From: Phytoactinopolyspora halotolerans
Lineage (GTDB): Bacteria > Actinomycetota > Actinomycetes > Jiangellales > Jiangellaceae
NCBI RefSeq assembly: GCF_010550675.1
Contig: NZ_JAAGOA010000002.1
Coordinates: 310,001-374,000 of the forward strand
Direction of reading: 5' to 3'
Length of the DNA stretch: 64,000 nt
Made by a program: the position numbers and the translations under genes. Below are positions 41,177 to 51,219 of the stretch, one piece after another; the stretch's first letter is position 1, and every line of letters begins with the position of its first letter. Under the pieces are notes generated by a model that was not told where the DNA came from, did no database searches, and saw nothing but the letters and a program-made list of their open reading frames with translations.

Positions 41177-42888
41177 TGACCGCTGGAAGACCTGGATCTG
41201 CCTCGATGTCATCCCCCGACGAGCGGTTGGTGCCGCAACCTCGTGAGCTGGCCCTCGGCGGCGAGTCGGTGCGATTCGGCGAAGTGCTCGTCGAGGCGGC
41301 GCCGGATTGCGACGCGGCACGCGCGATTGTCGACGCCTGGGCAGCCGCATTCGGGCAGCCGACCGCGGCGAGCGGGGCGCCCGCGCTGCGAGTGCGCATC
41401 GACACGCAGCCGACCGCGCAGCTTCCCCCGGAGGGTTACGCGCTGGTGGTGGACCGGCCGGCAGGCGAGCCGCAGGCGGTCATCACGGCCGCCGATCCGG
41501 GCGGGGCGTACTACGGCGCCCGTACGCTGATCGAGCTGGCCGCCGGTACGGACAGCGGAACGTGTGAACTGCGGACAGGCTCCGTCCGGGACTGGCCGGA
41601 GTTGGGGTGGCGAGGCACGATCGAGGGGTTCTACGGGACGCCGTGGTCGCACGCCGACAGGCTGGAGCACCTGCGCTTCGCTGGCAGGCACAAGCTGAAC
41701 GCCTACGTCTACGCGCCGAAGGACGACCCCTACCACCGCGCCCAGTGGAGGGATCCGTACCCGGACGCCGAGCTCACCAGGCTGGCCGAGCTGGTCGAGG
41801 AGGCGCGGCGGCACCACGTCCGCTTCGTCTTCACGGTCTCTCCCGGGTTGTCGATGGTCTACAGCGATCCGGGCGAGCTCGATCGGCTGCTGGCGAAGCT
41901 CCAGCAGGTGTGGGACGTCGGCGTCCGAGACGTCGGGCTGCTCTTCGACGACATCGAGCCGGATCTGGTCCATGAGGAAGACGTCGCCGCATACGGTACG
42001 GAGCCGGGTTCCAGCGCGCTCGCCCACGCCGACGTGTGCCGGCGAGTGATCGAGGAGTTCTTGCGCCCGCGAGATGCGGACCGCCCGTTACTGATGGTCC
42101 CGACCGACTACGCGGGTACCGGCTCGTCGCCGTACCGGGAGAAGCTCGCGGGCGAACTCGACGGTGACGTACTGGTGTGGTGGACCGGCCGCGACATCGT
42201 CGTCGGGGACGTCACCCGCGAGCACATCGACGCGGCGGCGCAGAACTTCCGCCACCGCCTCCTGCTCTGGGACAACTTCCCGGTCAACGACTTCGACTTC
42301 TCCCGGGTCTTCCTCGGCCCGCTCACCGGCCGGACGTTGGATCTGAGCGACGCCCCGCTGGCCGGCGTCACGGCCAATCCGATGCCGCAGGCGGCGGCGT
42401 CGGAGGTCGCGCTGGCGACGGTGGCCGACTGGGCCTGGAATCCGGATGCGTACGACGCGGCCGCGTCGCATCGGCGAGTTCGGGCGTCGTTAGGGGCAGA
42501 TGACGCCGTCGACATGCTCATCGAGTCGTGCAGCTCGTGGCCGCCGTCGGCACCGCAGCATCCCGAGCTCTCCGCCCTGTTGGACGACGTCCTCGCCGGC
42601 GACGCCGCGGCCGCGAAACGCGCGAACGTCACATTCCACACCATGGCCCGATCCGCCGAACCTTCGACGGCGCGCGGGGAACGGCTCGCACGGGAGCTCA
42701 AGCCGTGGCTGGACACGCAGGCTGCCATGGGCCGCGCCGGTCTCGCCGCGCTGGACCACCTGGCATCGCCGACGGCGACGACACGATCGGCCGCCGAGAA
42801 GTTGCTGGCCGAGGCGCAGACCTACGAGCAGAACGTGTTGAAGTCTGTGGTGCCGCCCTTCGTCGAACGCGTCCTCGCTCAGCACTAA
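41176..42888 (+). CDS. GH84 beta-N-acetylglucosaminidase
   Basis: The 570-aa protein has an N-terminal GH20b-like domain, a GH84 barrel and a helical C-terminal part. The signature is RGTIEGFYGTPWSHADRL and the catalytic pair is LLFDDIEPD, where two adjacent Asp residues polarise the substrate acetamido group. No signal peptide is seen, so it acts inside the cell, consistent with import of GlcNAc-containing oligosaccharides. The start is ATG 41176, directly at the LacI operator. Confidence 0.93.
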   Translation: MTAGRPGSASMSSPDERLVPQPRELALGGESVRFGEVLVEAAPDCDAARAIVDAWAAAFGQPTAASGAPALRVRIDTQPTAQLPPEGYALVVDRPAGEPQAVITAADPGGAYYGARTLIELAAGTDSGTCELRTGSVRDWPELGWRGTIEGFYGTPWSHADRLEHLRFAGRHKLNAYVYAPKDDPYHRAQWRDPYPDAELTRLAELVEEARRHHVRFVFTVSPGLSMVYSDPGELDRLLAKLQQVWDVGVRDVGLLFDDIEPDLVHEEDVAAYGTEPGSSALAHADVCRRVIEEFLRPRDADRPLLMVPTDYAGTGSSPYREKLAGELDGDVLVWWTGRDIVVGDVTREHIDAAAQNFRHRLLLWDNFPVNDFDFSRVFLGPLTGRTLDLSDAPLAGVTANPMPQAAASEVALATVADWAWNPDAYDAAASHRRVRASLGADDAVDMLIESCSSWPPSAPQHPELSALLDDVLAGDAAAAKRANVTFHTMARSAEPSTARGERLARELKPWLDTQAAMGRAGLAALDHLASPTATTRSAAEKLLAEAQTYEQNVLKSVVPPFVERVLAQH

Positions 42889-43678
42889 GGTGCGCGTCCG
42901 GTCCGCGTGGCGCCTCGAGACGTAAGACGCGGGCGCCGCCTGGACGGGAGCAGTTGAGTTTGGTGGCTCTCGGCCACGCGCCGCTCGCACCTGCGGTGAG
43001 TCACCTTACTGTTGCAACGACGACAGCGAGGTTCCTCATGGTTAAGGCCGGAACGGAACGGCGTGCGCGGGTTCGGCAGATTACCTGCCGGCGCCTCATA
43101 TCGGCGGGTGAGAATGACCCCCAGACGGTACGCGGGGTCTGGAGCTGTTCGCCGGGCCGCCCACGCAGCGGGGCCACTGTCAGTTCAGTTTCACACGGCT
43201 GCTGACACGGCCGGGTGTGTGCCGGTTCAGTTTCACACGGCTGCTGACACGGCCGGGTCGTGCGAGGGATCGTGTGGTCCTCGACCGGCTAAGCGACGGT
43301 CGTGTGCGCAGTCGTGTAAGTGCCGGCCGCTAAAACGCCAATATCGAAGGTCGCGCGCGCCGCCGTGTGCCTCCGCGCCGCGCTGAGCGGCTCAATCTCC
43401 CACGACCATGCTCACGACAGCCGAATCGCGAATCCTCCGGCAGATGGCACACGACACCGAACACGACTTGCTGGATGCGCGTTAAGTACGGTTCGCGGCT
43501 GCGCCGCCTACCAGGGTTACGCTGAGCGGCCTACCCAGGTACCCGGACTAGGTTGCCTACAGGTCTGCCCGCACATCCCCACACTTGATGCTCTGGACCG
43601 CGCTGCGTATATGTGTGCATTGCAAAGGTCAGTCGAGGGGGCGGGGGTGGTGCGCGGAGCTGACGATGTCGTTCCAGG
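42889..43678. other. Long gene-poor region with 34-bp direct repeats
   Basis: About 790 bp lie between convergent genes. The only clear structure is a 34-bp direct repeat, GTTCAGTTTCACACGGCTGC and onwards, at 43183-43216 and 43225-43258 with a 42-bp period. A 25-codon open frame (43408-43485) starts MLTTAESRILRQM but has no recognisable family. The rest reads like decayed sequence. Confidence 0.5.
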
Positions 43679-45262
43679 TCACAGGGCCAGAATCTGGCCT
43701 TGGTCGCGCAGCCGGTCCTGCAGCAGGGTGACGTCGATCGATTGGACCGCGCGGTCGGTCCGAACCGCCTGCGCGGCGGCCAGCCCGGCGGCGTGGCCGA
43801 GCATCTGGTACTGCACCTCCATCCGCACCGAGGCAAACGCCACGTGCGACGCGGATACGCAGACCGGCACGAGCAGGTTGGTGCACTCCTCGTACCGCGG
43901 CACCAGACTCCGGTACGCGACCTGGTACGGATGCACCGGCACCGACAGGTAACCCTCGGTGAAGACCATGCCGAGCGGCCGCGGGTGCTCGTGTACCCAG
44001 CGCCAGACACGCTGCACTTCGCGCACGTCGATGTGGTACGAGCCCATGGCGATCGCGTCGTACTGTCGCGGCGGGGTGCCGAGCAGGTCCTCCTCGGTCA
44101 GCACGTACGCGCCGAGCATCCGCCGCGCCTCGCGCACGTACAGCTGGTGCGGCAGGTGGCCGGTGTCGGTGAACTCGTCGGCCGGCAGACCCCATCGGGA
44201 CATCTCCTTGCGCACGTTCGCCGGCACCGCCGGATCGTTCGCAAGGAAGTACAGGAAGTCCTGGGCGTGCTGCAGGTGGTGGAGCCGGATCCGCTCCCGC
44301 CCGGCGGCGTCCGCCTCGGGATATCGCCACGCCGAGCCGTCGAGCACACTCAGCGAGAACGGGCCGATCGAATTGCCGTCGCATTTGCCGTTCGGCAGGT
44401 TCTGCTCCAGGCCGAGCAGCTGCCCCGCGCGCACCTCGTACCCGTCCCGTTCCCAGCGGTCGAAGATCCGCCGGCCCAGCTCCCAGTAGCCCTCGTCGTA
44501 ATTCTCGCTCGGGGTGAACGGGACGCGGTCCGCGTCCGGTGTCAGGCAGACCCGGTACCCGTAGGACATGACGCCACGATCGCCGCGGCCGACGTCGACC
44601 AGCTCGGTCTCGTGGATCTGCGGCAGCACCGGGCCGGGCTCGTGCCCGGACGGATCGTCCACGAACGGCGAGATCCACGCCGGCACGGTATGCCGCCCCG
44701 GCACCAGCTCCTGCCGACCGGCATACCGCTCACCGTACAGCGACCGGTCCTCCCGGCCCACCGTGTACGAGACGTCCGCTCCGGCCATGACGTCGCCCTC
44801 GTAACTCGCGTCGACGAACGCCGCGCCGCGGACCCGGTCGCCGCCGGCGAGCACGACCTCGTCGATCCGCCGGTCAGCGGTGACGACCTCGTCGACGCGG
44901 GCGCCGAAACGGACGCTCACGCCGGCCTCCTCCAGCCAGCGGGTGAAGATCGTCTCGGCGACGTGCGGCTCCGGCCCGGCGTAGTGCCCCACGGCAACCC
45001 CGTAGTAGTCGGCGACCGCCCGCCGGAACCGGCCGGCCATCCCCTGCACCACCCGGGCGTCGCCGAGGTCGGTGTAGCCAAGGCCACCCGAGGTCATGCC
45101 GCCGACGTGCCGTCCCGGCTCGAGCAGCACCACCGAGGCGCCGGACTCGGCGGCCGCCACGGCCGCGCACACGCCGCCCGACGTCGCGCCGTAGACGACG
45201 ACGTCGTACACGGCGGCCGGTACGTCAGGGTTCACGGCGGCCTGGACGTCACGCTCGCTCAT
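43679..45262 (-). CDS. FAD-dependent oxidoreductase (FAD_oxidored family)
   Basis: The 527-aa protein has the dinucleotide-binding start YDVVVYGATSGGVCAAVAAA followed by LLEPGRHVGGMTSGGLGYTD, the hallmark of PF12831-type oxidoreductases common in polysaccharide-utilisation loci. Later AFVDASYEGDVMAGADV and a C-terminal VRMEVQYQMLGHAAGLAAA fit the family. The substrate is unknown, probably a sugar or sugar-acid. It is the last gene of the seven-gene transporter-hydrolase operon and overlaps the previous gene by 14 nt. Confidence 0.88.
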   Translation of the reverse strand: MSERDVQAAVNPDVPAAVYDVVVYGATSGGVCAAVAAAESGASVVLLEPGRHVGGMTSGGLGYTDLGDARVVQGMAGRFRRAVADYYGVAVGHYAGPEPHVAETIFTRWLEEAGVSVRFGARVDEVVTADRRIDEVVLAGGDRVRGAAFVDASYEGDVMAGADVSYTVGREDRSLYGERYAGRQELVPGRHTVPAWISPFVDDPSGHEPGPVLPQIHETELVDVGRGDRGVMSYGYRVCLTPDADRVPFTPSENYDEGYWELGRRIFDRWERDGYEVRAGQLLGLEQNLPNGKCDGNSIGPFSLSVLDGSAWRYPEADAAGRERIRLHHLQHAQDFLYFLANDPAVPANVRKEMSRWGLPADEFTDTGHLPHQLYVREARRMLGAYVLTEEDLLGTPPRQYDAIAMGSYHIDVREVQRVWRWVHEHPRPLGMVFTEGYLSVPVHPYQVAYRSLVPRYEECTNLLVPVCVSASHVAFASVRMEVQYQMLGHAAGLAAAQAVRTDRAVQSIDVTLLQDRLRDQGQILAL

Positions 45263-47045
45263 CTCGGTACTCCTTCCAGGTCCGGGCCACCAGGGCCAGG
45301 TCGTCGGCGGTCAGTCTCTCCCCGGATGCGTCGATCGACTCCAGGTAGTACAGCGCCGGCACCCCGAGCCGTGCCTGCTCCTCGACGTACCCACGCCACG
45401 AGTCGCGGTCCGGCATCGGCCACTGGTCGGTGTCGACCAGGTGACCGGGCAGGCTGTGGGCGGCGACGGCGTGCCGGAACTGTAGCTGCTCGACGACGTG
45501 TACCCGGTCGCCGGCATTGTCGCGCTCCAGCACGTCGTTGAGCCGGACCATGTCGCACACGTCACCGAACGAGGGATGCGGAGTGTGGGTGATCAGCAGG
45601 GCATCCGGCTTGACCCGCTTCGCGGCCTGGTTGAGCGTCGCCAGCAGTGTATGCAAGGCGGCGATGCCCCACGGCCCATCGGCCCCGCGCAGTGACGCAC
45701 CGGACGGCGAACGCTGAGTGAAATCGACCTTGAAGCCGTCGGCGTCCAATCCCTCCGGCCCGATCAGGTGGGTGACGATCCGGCGCAGTCGCTCCAGATA
45801 GGCGGGGTTCGCCACGTCCACCGCCACCGGACGGCCGGCGGGGTCGACGATGCATTCCTCGGCCGGGACGCCCTCCGGATCCCACGCCTTCCACCACAGC
45901 AGCACCTTCCGGCCGGTGGCATGCTGCCTGGCGATCCATCCGCGCAGGTCCGGCCAGTGGTCGGTATCGACGGTGCCGGCGCCGTACGCGTCCTGCCAGC
46001 GGTCGTCGATCACGATGGTGCCGGGGTCCAGCGCGGCGGCATCGAGCGTGCCCAAGAAGTCGTCGTAGACCTCCTGCCGGGCCAGGTCCGCCGCCTTGAC
46101 CACCGTCGCCCCGCCGACCAAGCCGAGGCCGTCCGCGACCGGTTCGTCCGGGCGCTGCGCGGCGGCGCGGGCGCATTGCGCACCCCAGCCGCAGAAGATC
46201 GGCTCGGACCACCAAGCGGGCGAGGTCTGCGGCGCCGCCGGTGCCAGACCGCGGGCGACCAGGTCGTCACGGTAGTCCGTCAGCGCCTGCCAGGGCGTGG
46301 ATGCGGGGCGCAGGACGACGCTCGGAGTGCGCAGCCCGTCGTCGCCGACGACCGTGTGGCCCTCATAATCCAGCCGCAGGAAGAACCCGCCGTCCAACGG
46401 GGTGTACCGGACCGCGGTCATGGTGAGCTCGTCGACCGGGGCGCGCAGCGACATGCCCCACCACCGGCCCTCCGGAACGTCGGTGGCGCCGCTCGCCGGC
46501 CGTTCACCGAGCGCCCAGCACAGCGGGGGCGGCGAGAAGATGCCGTGCAACCGTCCCGGCGACGCATCCCCGACCACGCCCAGCGACGACGCGACGGCAG
46601 CGGGCCGGACCACGTGCACCGGCTCGGTCGGGGTGGGGCTGAACAGCGACGCGAACTTGATCGACGACCGGAACGTCCCGCCGGCGCCGTTCGGGAGGAT
46701 GGCCCGGCCCCCCAGCAGCGCGACCTCCTCCAGGCGGGCGCTCGACCGGCCGATAGGCCCGTGGACGTCGGCCCAGATCTCCACGTCGGTGGCCGTGCAC
46801 CGTACGTGCACCGCCTTGCCTCGCCAGATCGGGCTGGACATCTCGATCCTCAACTCGGCGGTGTCACCGTCCTCGGCGACGACGCGCGCCGGCTGGATGT
46901 CGTAGCACTCGTCGCGACCGTCCATCAGATCCAGGCTGGCCAGCAGAGAGAGCTCGGTCCAGACCCGGCCGCCACCGTCGCGCAACACGGCGCGAGGCTC
47001 GACCGGGTCGATCTCGATCTCGTAGTCCTTTCCGGTGAAGATCAT
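45249..47045 (-). CDS. GH36/GH31-like TIM-barrel glycoside hydrolase
   Basis: The 598-aa protein has a beta-rich N-terminal domain and a barrel with TIVIDDRWQDAYG, then KVLLWWKAWDPEGVP, and DADGFKVDFTQRSPSG, where the Asp after Lys-Val is the expected clan GH-D nucleophile. It resembles alpha-galactosidase-like enzymes, but I cannot fix the family or the sugar. The ATGA overlap with GH1 and the 14-nt overlap with the FAD gene show tight coupling. No signal peptide is seen. Confidence 0.78.
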   Translation of the reverse strand: MIFTGKDYEIEIDPVEPRAVLRDGGGRVWTELSLLASLDLMDGRDECYDIQPARVVAEDGDTAELRIEMSSPIWRGKAVHVRCTATDVEIWADVHGPIGRSSARLEEVALLGGRAILPNGAGGTFRSSIKFASLFSPTPTEPVHVVRPAAVASSLGVVGDASPGRLHGIFSPPPLCWALGERPASGATDVPEGRWWGMSLRAPVDELTMTAVRYTPLDGGFFLRLDYEGHTVVGDDGLRTPSVVLRPASTPWQALTDYRDDLVARGLAPAAPQTSPAWWSEPIFCGWGAQCARAAAQRPDEPVADGLGLVGGATVVKAADLARQEVYDDFLGTLDAAALDPGTIVIDDRWQDAYGAGTVDTDHWPDLRGWIARQHATGRKVLLWWKAWDPEGVPAEECIVDPAGRPVAVDVANPAYLERLRRIVTHLIGPEGLDADGFKVDFTQRSPSGASLRGADGPWGIAALHTLLATLNQAAKRVKPDALLITHTPHPSFGDVCDMVRLNDVLERDNAGDRVHVVEQLQFRHAVAAHSLPGHLVDTDQWPMPDRDSWRGYVEEQARLGVPALYYLESIDASGERLTADDLALVARTWKEYRDERA

Positions 47046-48463
47046 CGGTGTGTGTTCCCTTCCGGGAGGTGCCCGGTCCGGATGAGCTCGGCGTAGGCGA
47101 GGGCGGAGTCCTTGATGGTGCGTTCACCGGTGCGGTAGTCGACGTGGACCAGGCCGAAGCGGGGCCGGTAGCCGAGCGCCCACTCGAAGTTGTCCAGCAG
47201 AGACCAGTGCAGGTATCCGCGCACGTCCGCGCCGGCGGCCATGGCCTGGGCCATCGCGTTGACGTGTGAGCGAAGAAACGAGGTGCGGCGGACGTCGTGC
47301 ACACCGCCGTCGTGAGCCGGCGTGTCACCGAAGACGCCGCCGTTCTCGGTGATCAGCAGCGGGACGCCGTCGTACTCGCGGTGCAGGCGGATCAGCAGCT
47401 CGCGGAATGACGTCGGCGCGATCTCGGTGGCCTCGTCGGTGCGCGGCACCTGCTCTCGCGGCGACACCACCCGCCACGGGAACGGTTGGTCCGCCCCGTC
47501 TGGCTCACCCGCCGCCATCACCCGGCGGGTGTAGTAGTTGACGCCGAGGAAATCGCTGCGCCCGGCGATCGCCTCCTCGTCGCCGTCGCGGATCTCGGTC
47601 AGCTCCCGGCCGAGCGCACGTTCGTAGTGCTCGCGCATGTCCGCCGGGTAGCCGCGCCCGAACAGCGGGTCCAGGAACCAGCGGTTGCAGTAGCCGTCGG
47701 ATGCCCACGCCGCGGCGACATCGCGCTCGTCTTCCGATGCCGGTTCGCAGGGCAACAGGTTAGGCGCCGCACCGACCCGTACGCCGGGATAACGACGGAG
47801 CACGTCCGCGCCCGCACCGTGCGCCAGCATGACGTGGTGGCCGGCCGCCACCGAGGCGGCGAGATCCTTGATGCCGGGCGCGTGCAGCCCCAGCCGGTAG
47901 CCGAGCAATGCGATGATCCACGGCTCGTTCTGGGTGATCCACCAGGAGACCCGGTCGGCCAGCCGCTCGGCCACCGCCGCGGTGAACTCGGCGAACGCGT
48001 CGACGCTGGATCTCCCGGCCCAGCCGCCGTCGGCCATCAGCGCCTGCGGCATGTCCCAGTGGTTCAACGTCAGCACCGGGGTGACGTCGCGCTCCAGCAG
48101 CGCGTCCACGAACCGCTCGTAATGGTCGAGCCCGCGGCTCTCCACCCGGCCCCGGCCGTCGGGCATGATCCGGGACCAGGCGACCGAGAACCGGTACGCG
48201 CGCAGCCCCAGCTCGCCGATCAGGTCGACGTCGTCCTTCCACCGCCGGTACGAGTCGCAGGCGATGGACGCGTCGCCGCCGCCCTCGATAGCACCGGGGC
48301 GCCGGGCGAAGACGTCCCATACCGACTCACCGCGGCCGTCCGCGTCGAGACTGCCCTCGATCTGGTACGCCGACGTGCCCGCGCCCCACAGGAAGCCCGG
48401 CGGAAACGAGCCCGTCTGATCGACGGCGGCCGCATGGTCGTGGCTGGGATCGGAGCCGATCAT
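47042..48463 (-). CDS. GH1 beta-glycosidase
   Basis: The 473-aa protein is of standard GH1 length. It opens with FPPGFLWGAGTSAYQIEGS. The acid/base Glu is in WWITQNEPW and the nucleophile is in LLITENGG; DNFEWALGY completes the signature. GH1 covers beta-glucosidases, beta-galactosidases and beta-mannosidases, so specificity is open. The ATG at 48463 lies in an ATGA overlap with the GH2 gene; a longer upstream frame is not needed. Confidence 0.93.
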   Translation of the reverse strand: MIGSDPSHDHAAAVDQTGSFPPGFLWGAGTSAYQIEGSLDADGRGESVWDVFARRPGAIEGGGDASIACDSYRRWKDDVDLIGELGLRAYRFSVAWSRIMPDGRGRVESRGLDHYERFVDALLERDVTPVLTLNHWDMPQALMADGGWAGRSSVDAFAEFTAAVAERLADRVSWWITQNEPWIIALLGYRLGLHAPGIKDLAASVAAGHHVMLAHGAGADVLRRYPGVRVGAAPNLLPCEPASEDERDVAAAWASDGYCNRWFLDPLFGRGYPADMREHYERALGRELTEIRDGDEEAIAGRSDFLGVNYYTRRVMAAGEPDGADQPFPWRVVSPREQVPRTDEATEIAPTSFRELLIRLHREYDGVPLLITENGGVFGDTPAHDGGVHDVRRTSFLRSHVNAMAQAMAAGADVRGYLHWSLLDNFEWALGYRPRFGLVHVDYRTGERTIKDSALAYAELIRTGHLPEGNTHR

Positions 48464-51180
48464 GAAGTGATGTCCTCCACGGTTTGGGGGTCGGTGTTCC
48501 ACGATTCGAGTAACAGGTGCCGGGGGCCGGTGGCCGCTCGCCATTCGACGGTGAATTCGCGGCGCTCGCCAGGCAGGATCGGGCCGGGATCGGCGTCGAC
48601 CACGGCCCAGCCGGTCGCCTCTGCGGACCTGTCGTCGCTGAGCTGTGGTCCGACGACTACGGGACCGCCGACGTGCTCGACGCCGATCAACCACCTCTCG
48701 GACCCCGCCGACGACGCGGACCCTGGCGCGGCGACGGGCACGGCCGTCACCTGAAGCTTGGCGTGCTCCAGGTCAAGCAGCGGGGCCAGGTCTGCCCCCG
48801 CGGACACCACGATCCGTTCCCGGTCGACGGTGCCGCCGTCCCGGTCGCGCCAGTCCAGCGACCAGACCAGGAGCCCGGCGCGGCTCGGTAGGACGCCGTC
48901 GAGGTCGACCTCCAGCCGCCCGGCTGGACAGGGTACCCGGACCGCATGGGGAACCGGCCACTCGTCGGCCGCCAGCACCGTCCCGTGGATGTCAAGCAGC
49001 CGGGCGGTGACCGAACCTCCGGGCTCGCGCCCCGACTCGGACCACACCCATGCCTCGACGGCGGCAGGGTGGCCGTCGAGCGCGATCCGGTCGATCCGGG
49101 CGGTGACGCGTTCCGGGCGGTATGCGCGGCGGACGGCATGATAGGCGGGCTTCGGTTCGCCCGCATGGTCGACGACGGCGGTGCACCACGCGTTCGGAAA
49201 GGACTCGGCCAGCTGCCACGGCAGCACCATGCTCGCGCGTGGCCAGCGGCGGCGGTCCGCCTCCACCGCATAGGCCAGCCCGGTGGCCTGCATGAACTGG
49301 CTGGCGCGGCGGAACTCGTCGGGATCGGTCAGCCGGCCGCCGAAGCACTCCTGCACCAGCTCAGCGTTGTTCCACCACTCGCCCAGGTGCCGATAGACCG
49401 GGTTCTCCCGGCTCACCGGCCATCGGTCCCCGGGCGGTATCAGCGCGCTCCACAGCCGGCGATTCGCCATGCCCTCCACGCCGAACTCGGTGTGCGCCAG
49501 CGCCCGGCCCCGGTTGTACAGCGTGTAGTGCGCCTCGAGACCTTGGTGTTCCCACGGCCCGTGTACGTCGTGCAGGTCATCAGGCCGGGACGCGAGCACG
49601 TCGAGCCGGTTGTGGAACACCGGACCGGTCGGAGAGGTGGCCATCCAGGGTCGGCCGGGGTCCAGCCGCGCGATCTCGTCGCGCAGCGCGGCCAGAGCGG
49701 GGGAGCGTTCGTCGAGCGGCCCGGCGTCGTCCTCCAGCTCGTTGCCGCCGCCCCACATCAGCAGGGACGGGTGGTGCGTGCGGGACGGAACGACCGCCCG
49801 CGCCTCGGCCCGCAGGTGCTCGATGAACTCCGGATGATCCGACGGAGCGCTCTGTATGCCGGAGCTGGACTGGGAGAACTCCTGCCAGACCAGCAGCCCG
49901 GCGCGATCGCAGGCGTCGTAGAAGGTCGGTGTCTCGACCAGGCCGCCTCCCCATACGCGGAACAGGCGGGCGCCGGAGCGGGCGGCCAGGTCGACCAGGT
50001 GCCGGACCTTGTCCGGGCTGGTCTCCCCGTACAACGCTTCGGCGGGCGCCCAATTCCACCCGATGAGTTCGGTGCTGCGGCCGTTGACCTCGGCCGTGTA
50101 CGCAAGAGCGCCCGGAGGGGACCCCTCGTTCGAGACCAGCCGGACGTGCCGGAAACCGACGGTCCGGGTGCCGGCCAAGACGCGTTCGCCGTCGATGACG
50201 AGGTGGATCTCGACCGTGTGCAGCGCCTGCTCACCGAGTCCGTTCGGCCACCACAGCGCTGGCTCGGACACCTCCACCGTGGCGCCGATCCAGAACCTGA
50301 TGCGGGCCGCGTCTGTATCCGTATCCGCATCAGCATCCGTATCGGCATCCGCGCGCGGGGCACGCGGTAGCGGCGTGGCGGCGCCGGCGGCGAGGACGCG
50401 CTCGCCATGCTTGACCAGGATCTCCACCGAGGCTTGCGGATCGGCGCCGGCCGGAACGCCCGGCGACACGTCGAGCTCCGCCTGAACATGGACCCGGCCG
50501 CTGACCAGGTCGGCGTCGAGTTCAGTGCGGACCTGGACGCCGCTGAGGTGGGCGGGCCCCACCTCGAGTCGCACGCTGCGCCAGATGCCCTGGTGGATCA
50601 GGCGGGGACAGAAGTCCCAGCCGTAGCCCATCCGAGGCGCGTGCCGGCCGACCCGGTCGGTCCTGCCGACCTGCGGTTCACCGGGCGGCGCCGGATCGAT
50701 GACGACGGCCAGCCGGTGCGTACCGCCGTAGGCGACCTGTTCGGTGACGTCGAACCGCGCCTGGTGGTAGAGGCCGTCCACCCGGCCGACCTCGACCGCG
50801 TCGACGTACACGCGGCCGCCGGGGTCGATGCCGTCGAAGCACAGCACGGCGCGTTCGAACTGCCGCAGCGGCGGCAGCTCGAACTCGCGGCGATACACCC
50901 ACGTCCGTGACGCCGCCCACTCGGCCTGCCGGGAGTTCCGGCCGAGGTAAGGATCGGCCAGCTCGCCGGCGCGCACCAGGTCGCCGACGACGGAGCCCGG
51001 CACCAGGGCCGGCAACCAGCCCGGCGCGCGTCCGGACTTGCCCAGCGCCGCACCGGCGTTGTTCCGGGCGGTCACCGGCTTGTCTAGGTACCAGCGCCAG
51101 GTGTCGCCCAACGCCTCCCGGACCGACCACTCCGATCCGTCAAGATCCACGGCAGCGACAAGTACGCGTGGTGTCGTCAT
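48460..51180 (-). CDS. GH2 beta-mannosidase-like enzyme
   Basis: The 906-aa protein has the GH2 layout: sugar-binding domain, Ig-like domain, TIM barrel and C-terminal beta domains. The segment GYGWDFCPRLIHQGIWR is typical of beta-mannosidases. The acid/base Glu is in LLMWGGGNELED and the nucleophile is in LAHTEFGVEG. It would cleave the beta-mannose linked to GlcNAc in N-glycan cores or in mannan. An Asp-rich insert near residues 280-295 (DADTDADADTDTDAA) is encoded by a short tandem repeat. No signal peptide is seen. Confidence 0.88.
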   Translation of the reverse strand: MTTPRVLVAAVDLDGSEWSVREALGDTWRWYLDKPVTARNNAGAALGKSGRAPGWLPALVPGSVVGDLVRAGELADPYLGRNSRQAEWAASRTWVYRREFELPPLRQFERAVLCFDGIDPGGRVYVDAVEVGRVDGLYHQARFDVTEQVAYGGTHRLAVVIDPAPPGEPQVGRTDRVGRHAPRMGYGWDFCPRLIHQGIWRSVRLEVGPAHLSGVQVRTELDADLVSGRVHVQAELDVSPGVPAGADPQASVEILVKHGERVLAAGAATPLPRAPRADADTDADADTDTDAARIRFWIGATVEVSEPALWWPNGLGEQALHTVEIHLVIDGERVLAGTRTVGFRHVRLVSNEGSPPGALAYTAEVNGRSTELIGWNWAPAEALYGETSPDKVRHLVDLAARSGARLFRVWGGGLVETPTFYDACDRAGLLVWQEFSQSSSGIQSAPSDHPEFIEHLRAEARAVVPSRTHHPSLLMWGGGNELEDDAGPLDERSPALAALRDEIARLDPGRPWMATSPTGPVFHNRLDVLASRPDDLHDVHGPWEHQGLEAHYTLYNRGRALAHTEFGVEGMANRRLWSALIPPGDRWPVSRENPVYRHLGEWWNNAELVQECFGGRLTDPDEFRRASQFMQATGLAYAVEADRRRWPRASMVLPWQLAESFPNAWCTAVVDHAGEPKPAYHAVRRAYRPERVTARIDRIALDGHPAAVEAWVWSESGREPGGSVTARLLDIHGTVLAADEWPVPHAVRVPCPAGRLEVDLDGVLPSRAGLLVWSLDWRDRDGGTVDRERIVVSAGADLAPLLDLEHAKLQVTAVPVAAPGSASSAGSERWLIGVEHVGGPVVVGPQLSDDRSAEATGWAVVDADPGPILPGERREFTVEWRAATGPRHLLLESWNTDPQTVEDITS

Positions 51181-51219
51181 GGTGGCGATGAGGAACCTTG
51201 ATGTCGTAGGAGCGGTGGT

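Noticed and set aside
43408-43485. 25-codon open frame MLTTAESRILRQM
   Set aside because: No ribosome site, no recognisable family and decayed-looking surroundings; not listed as a gene.
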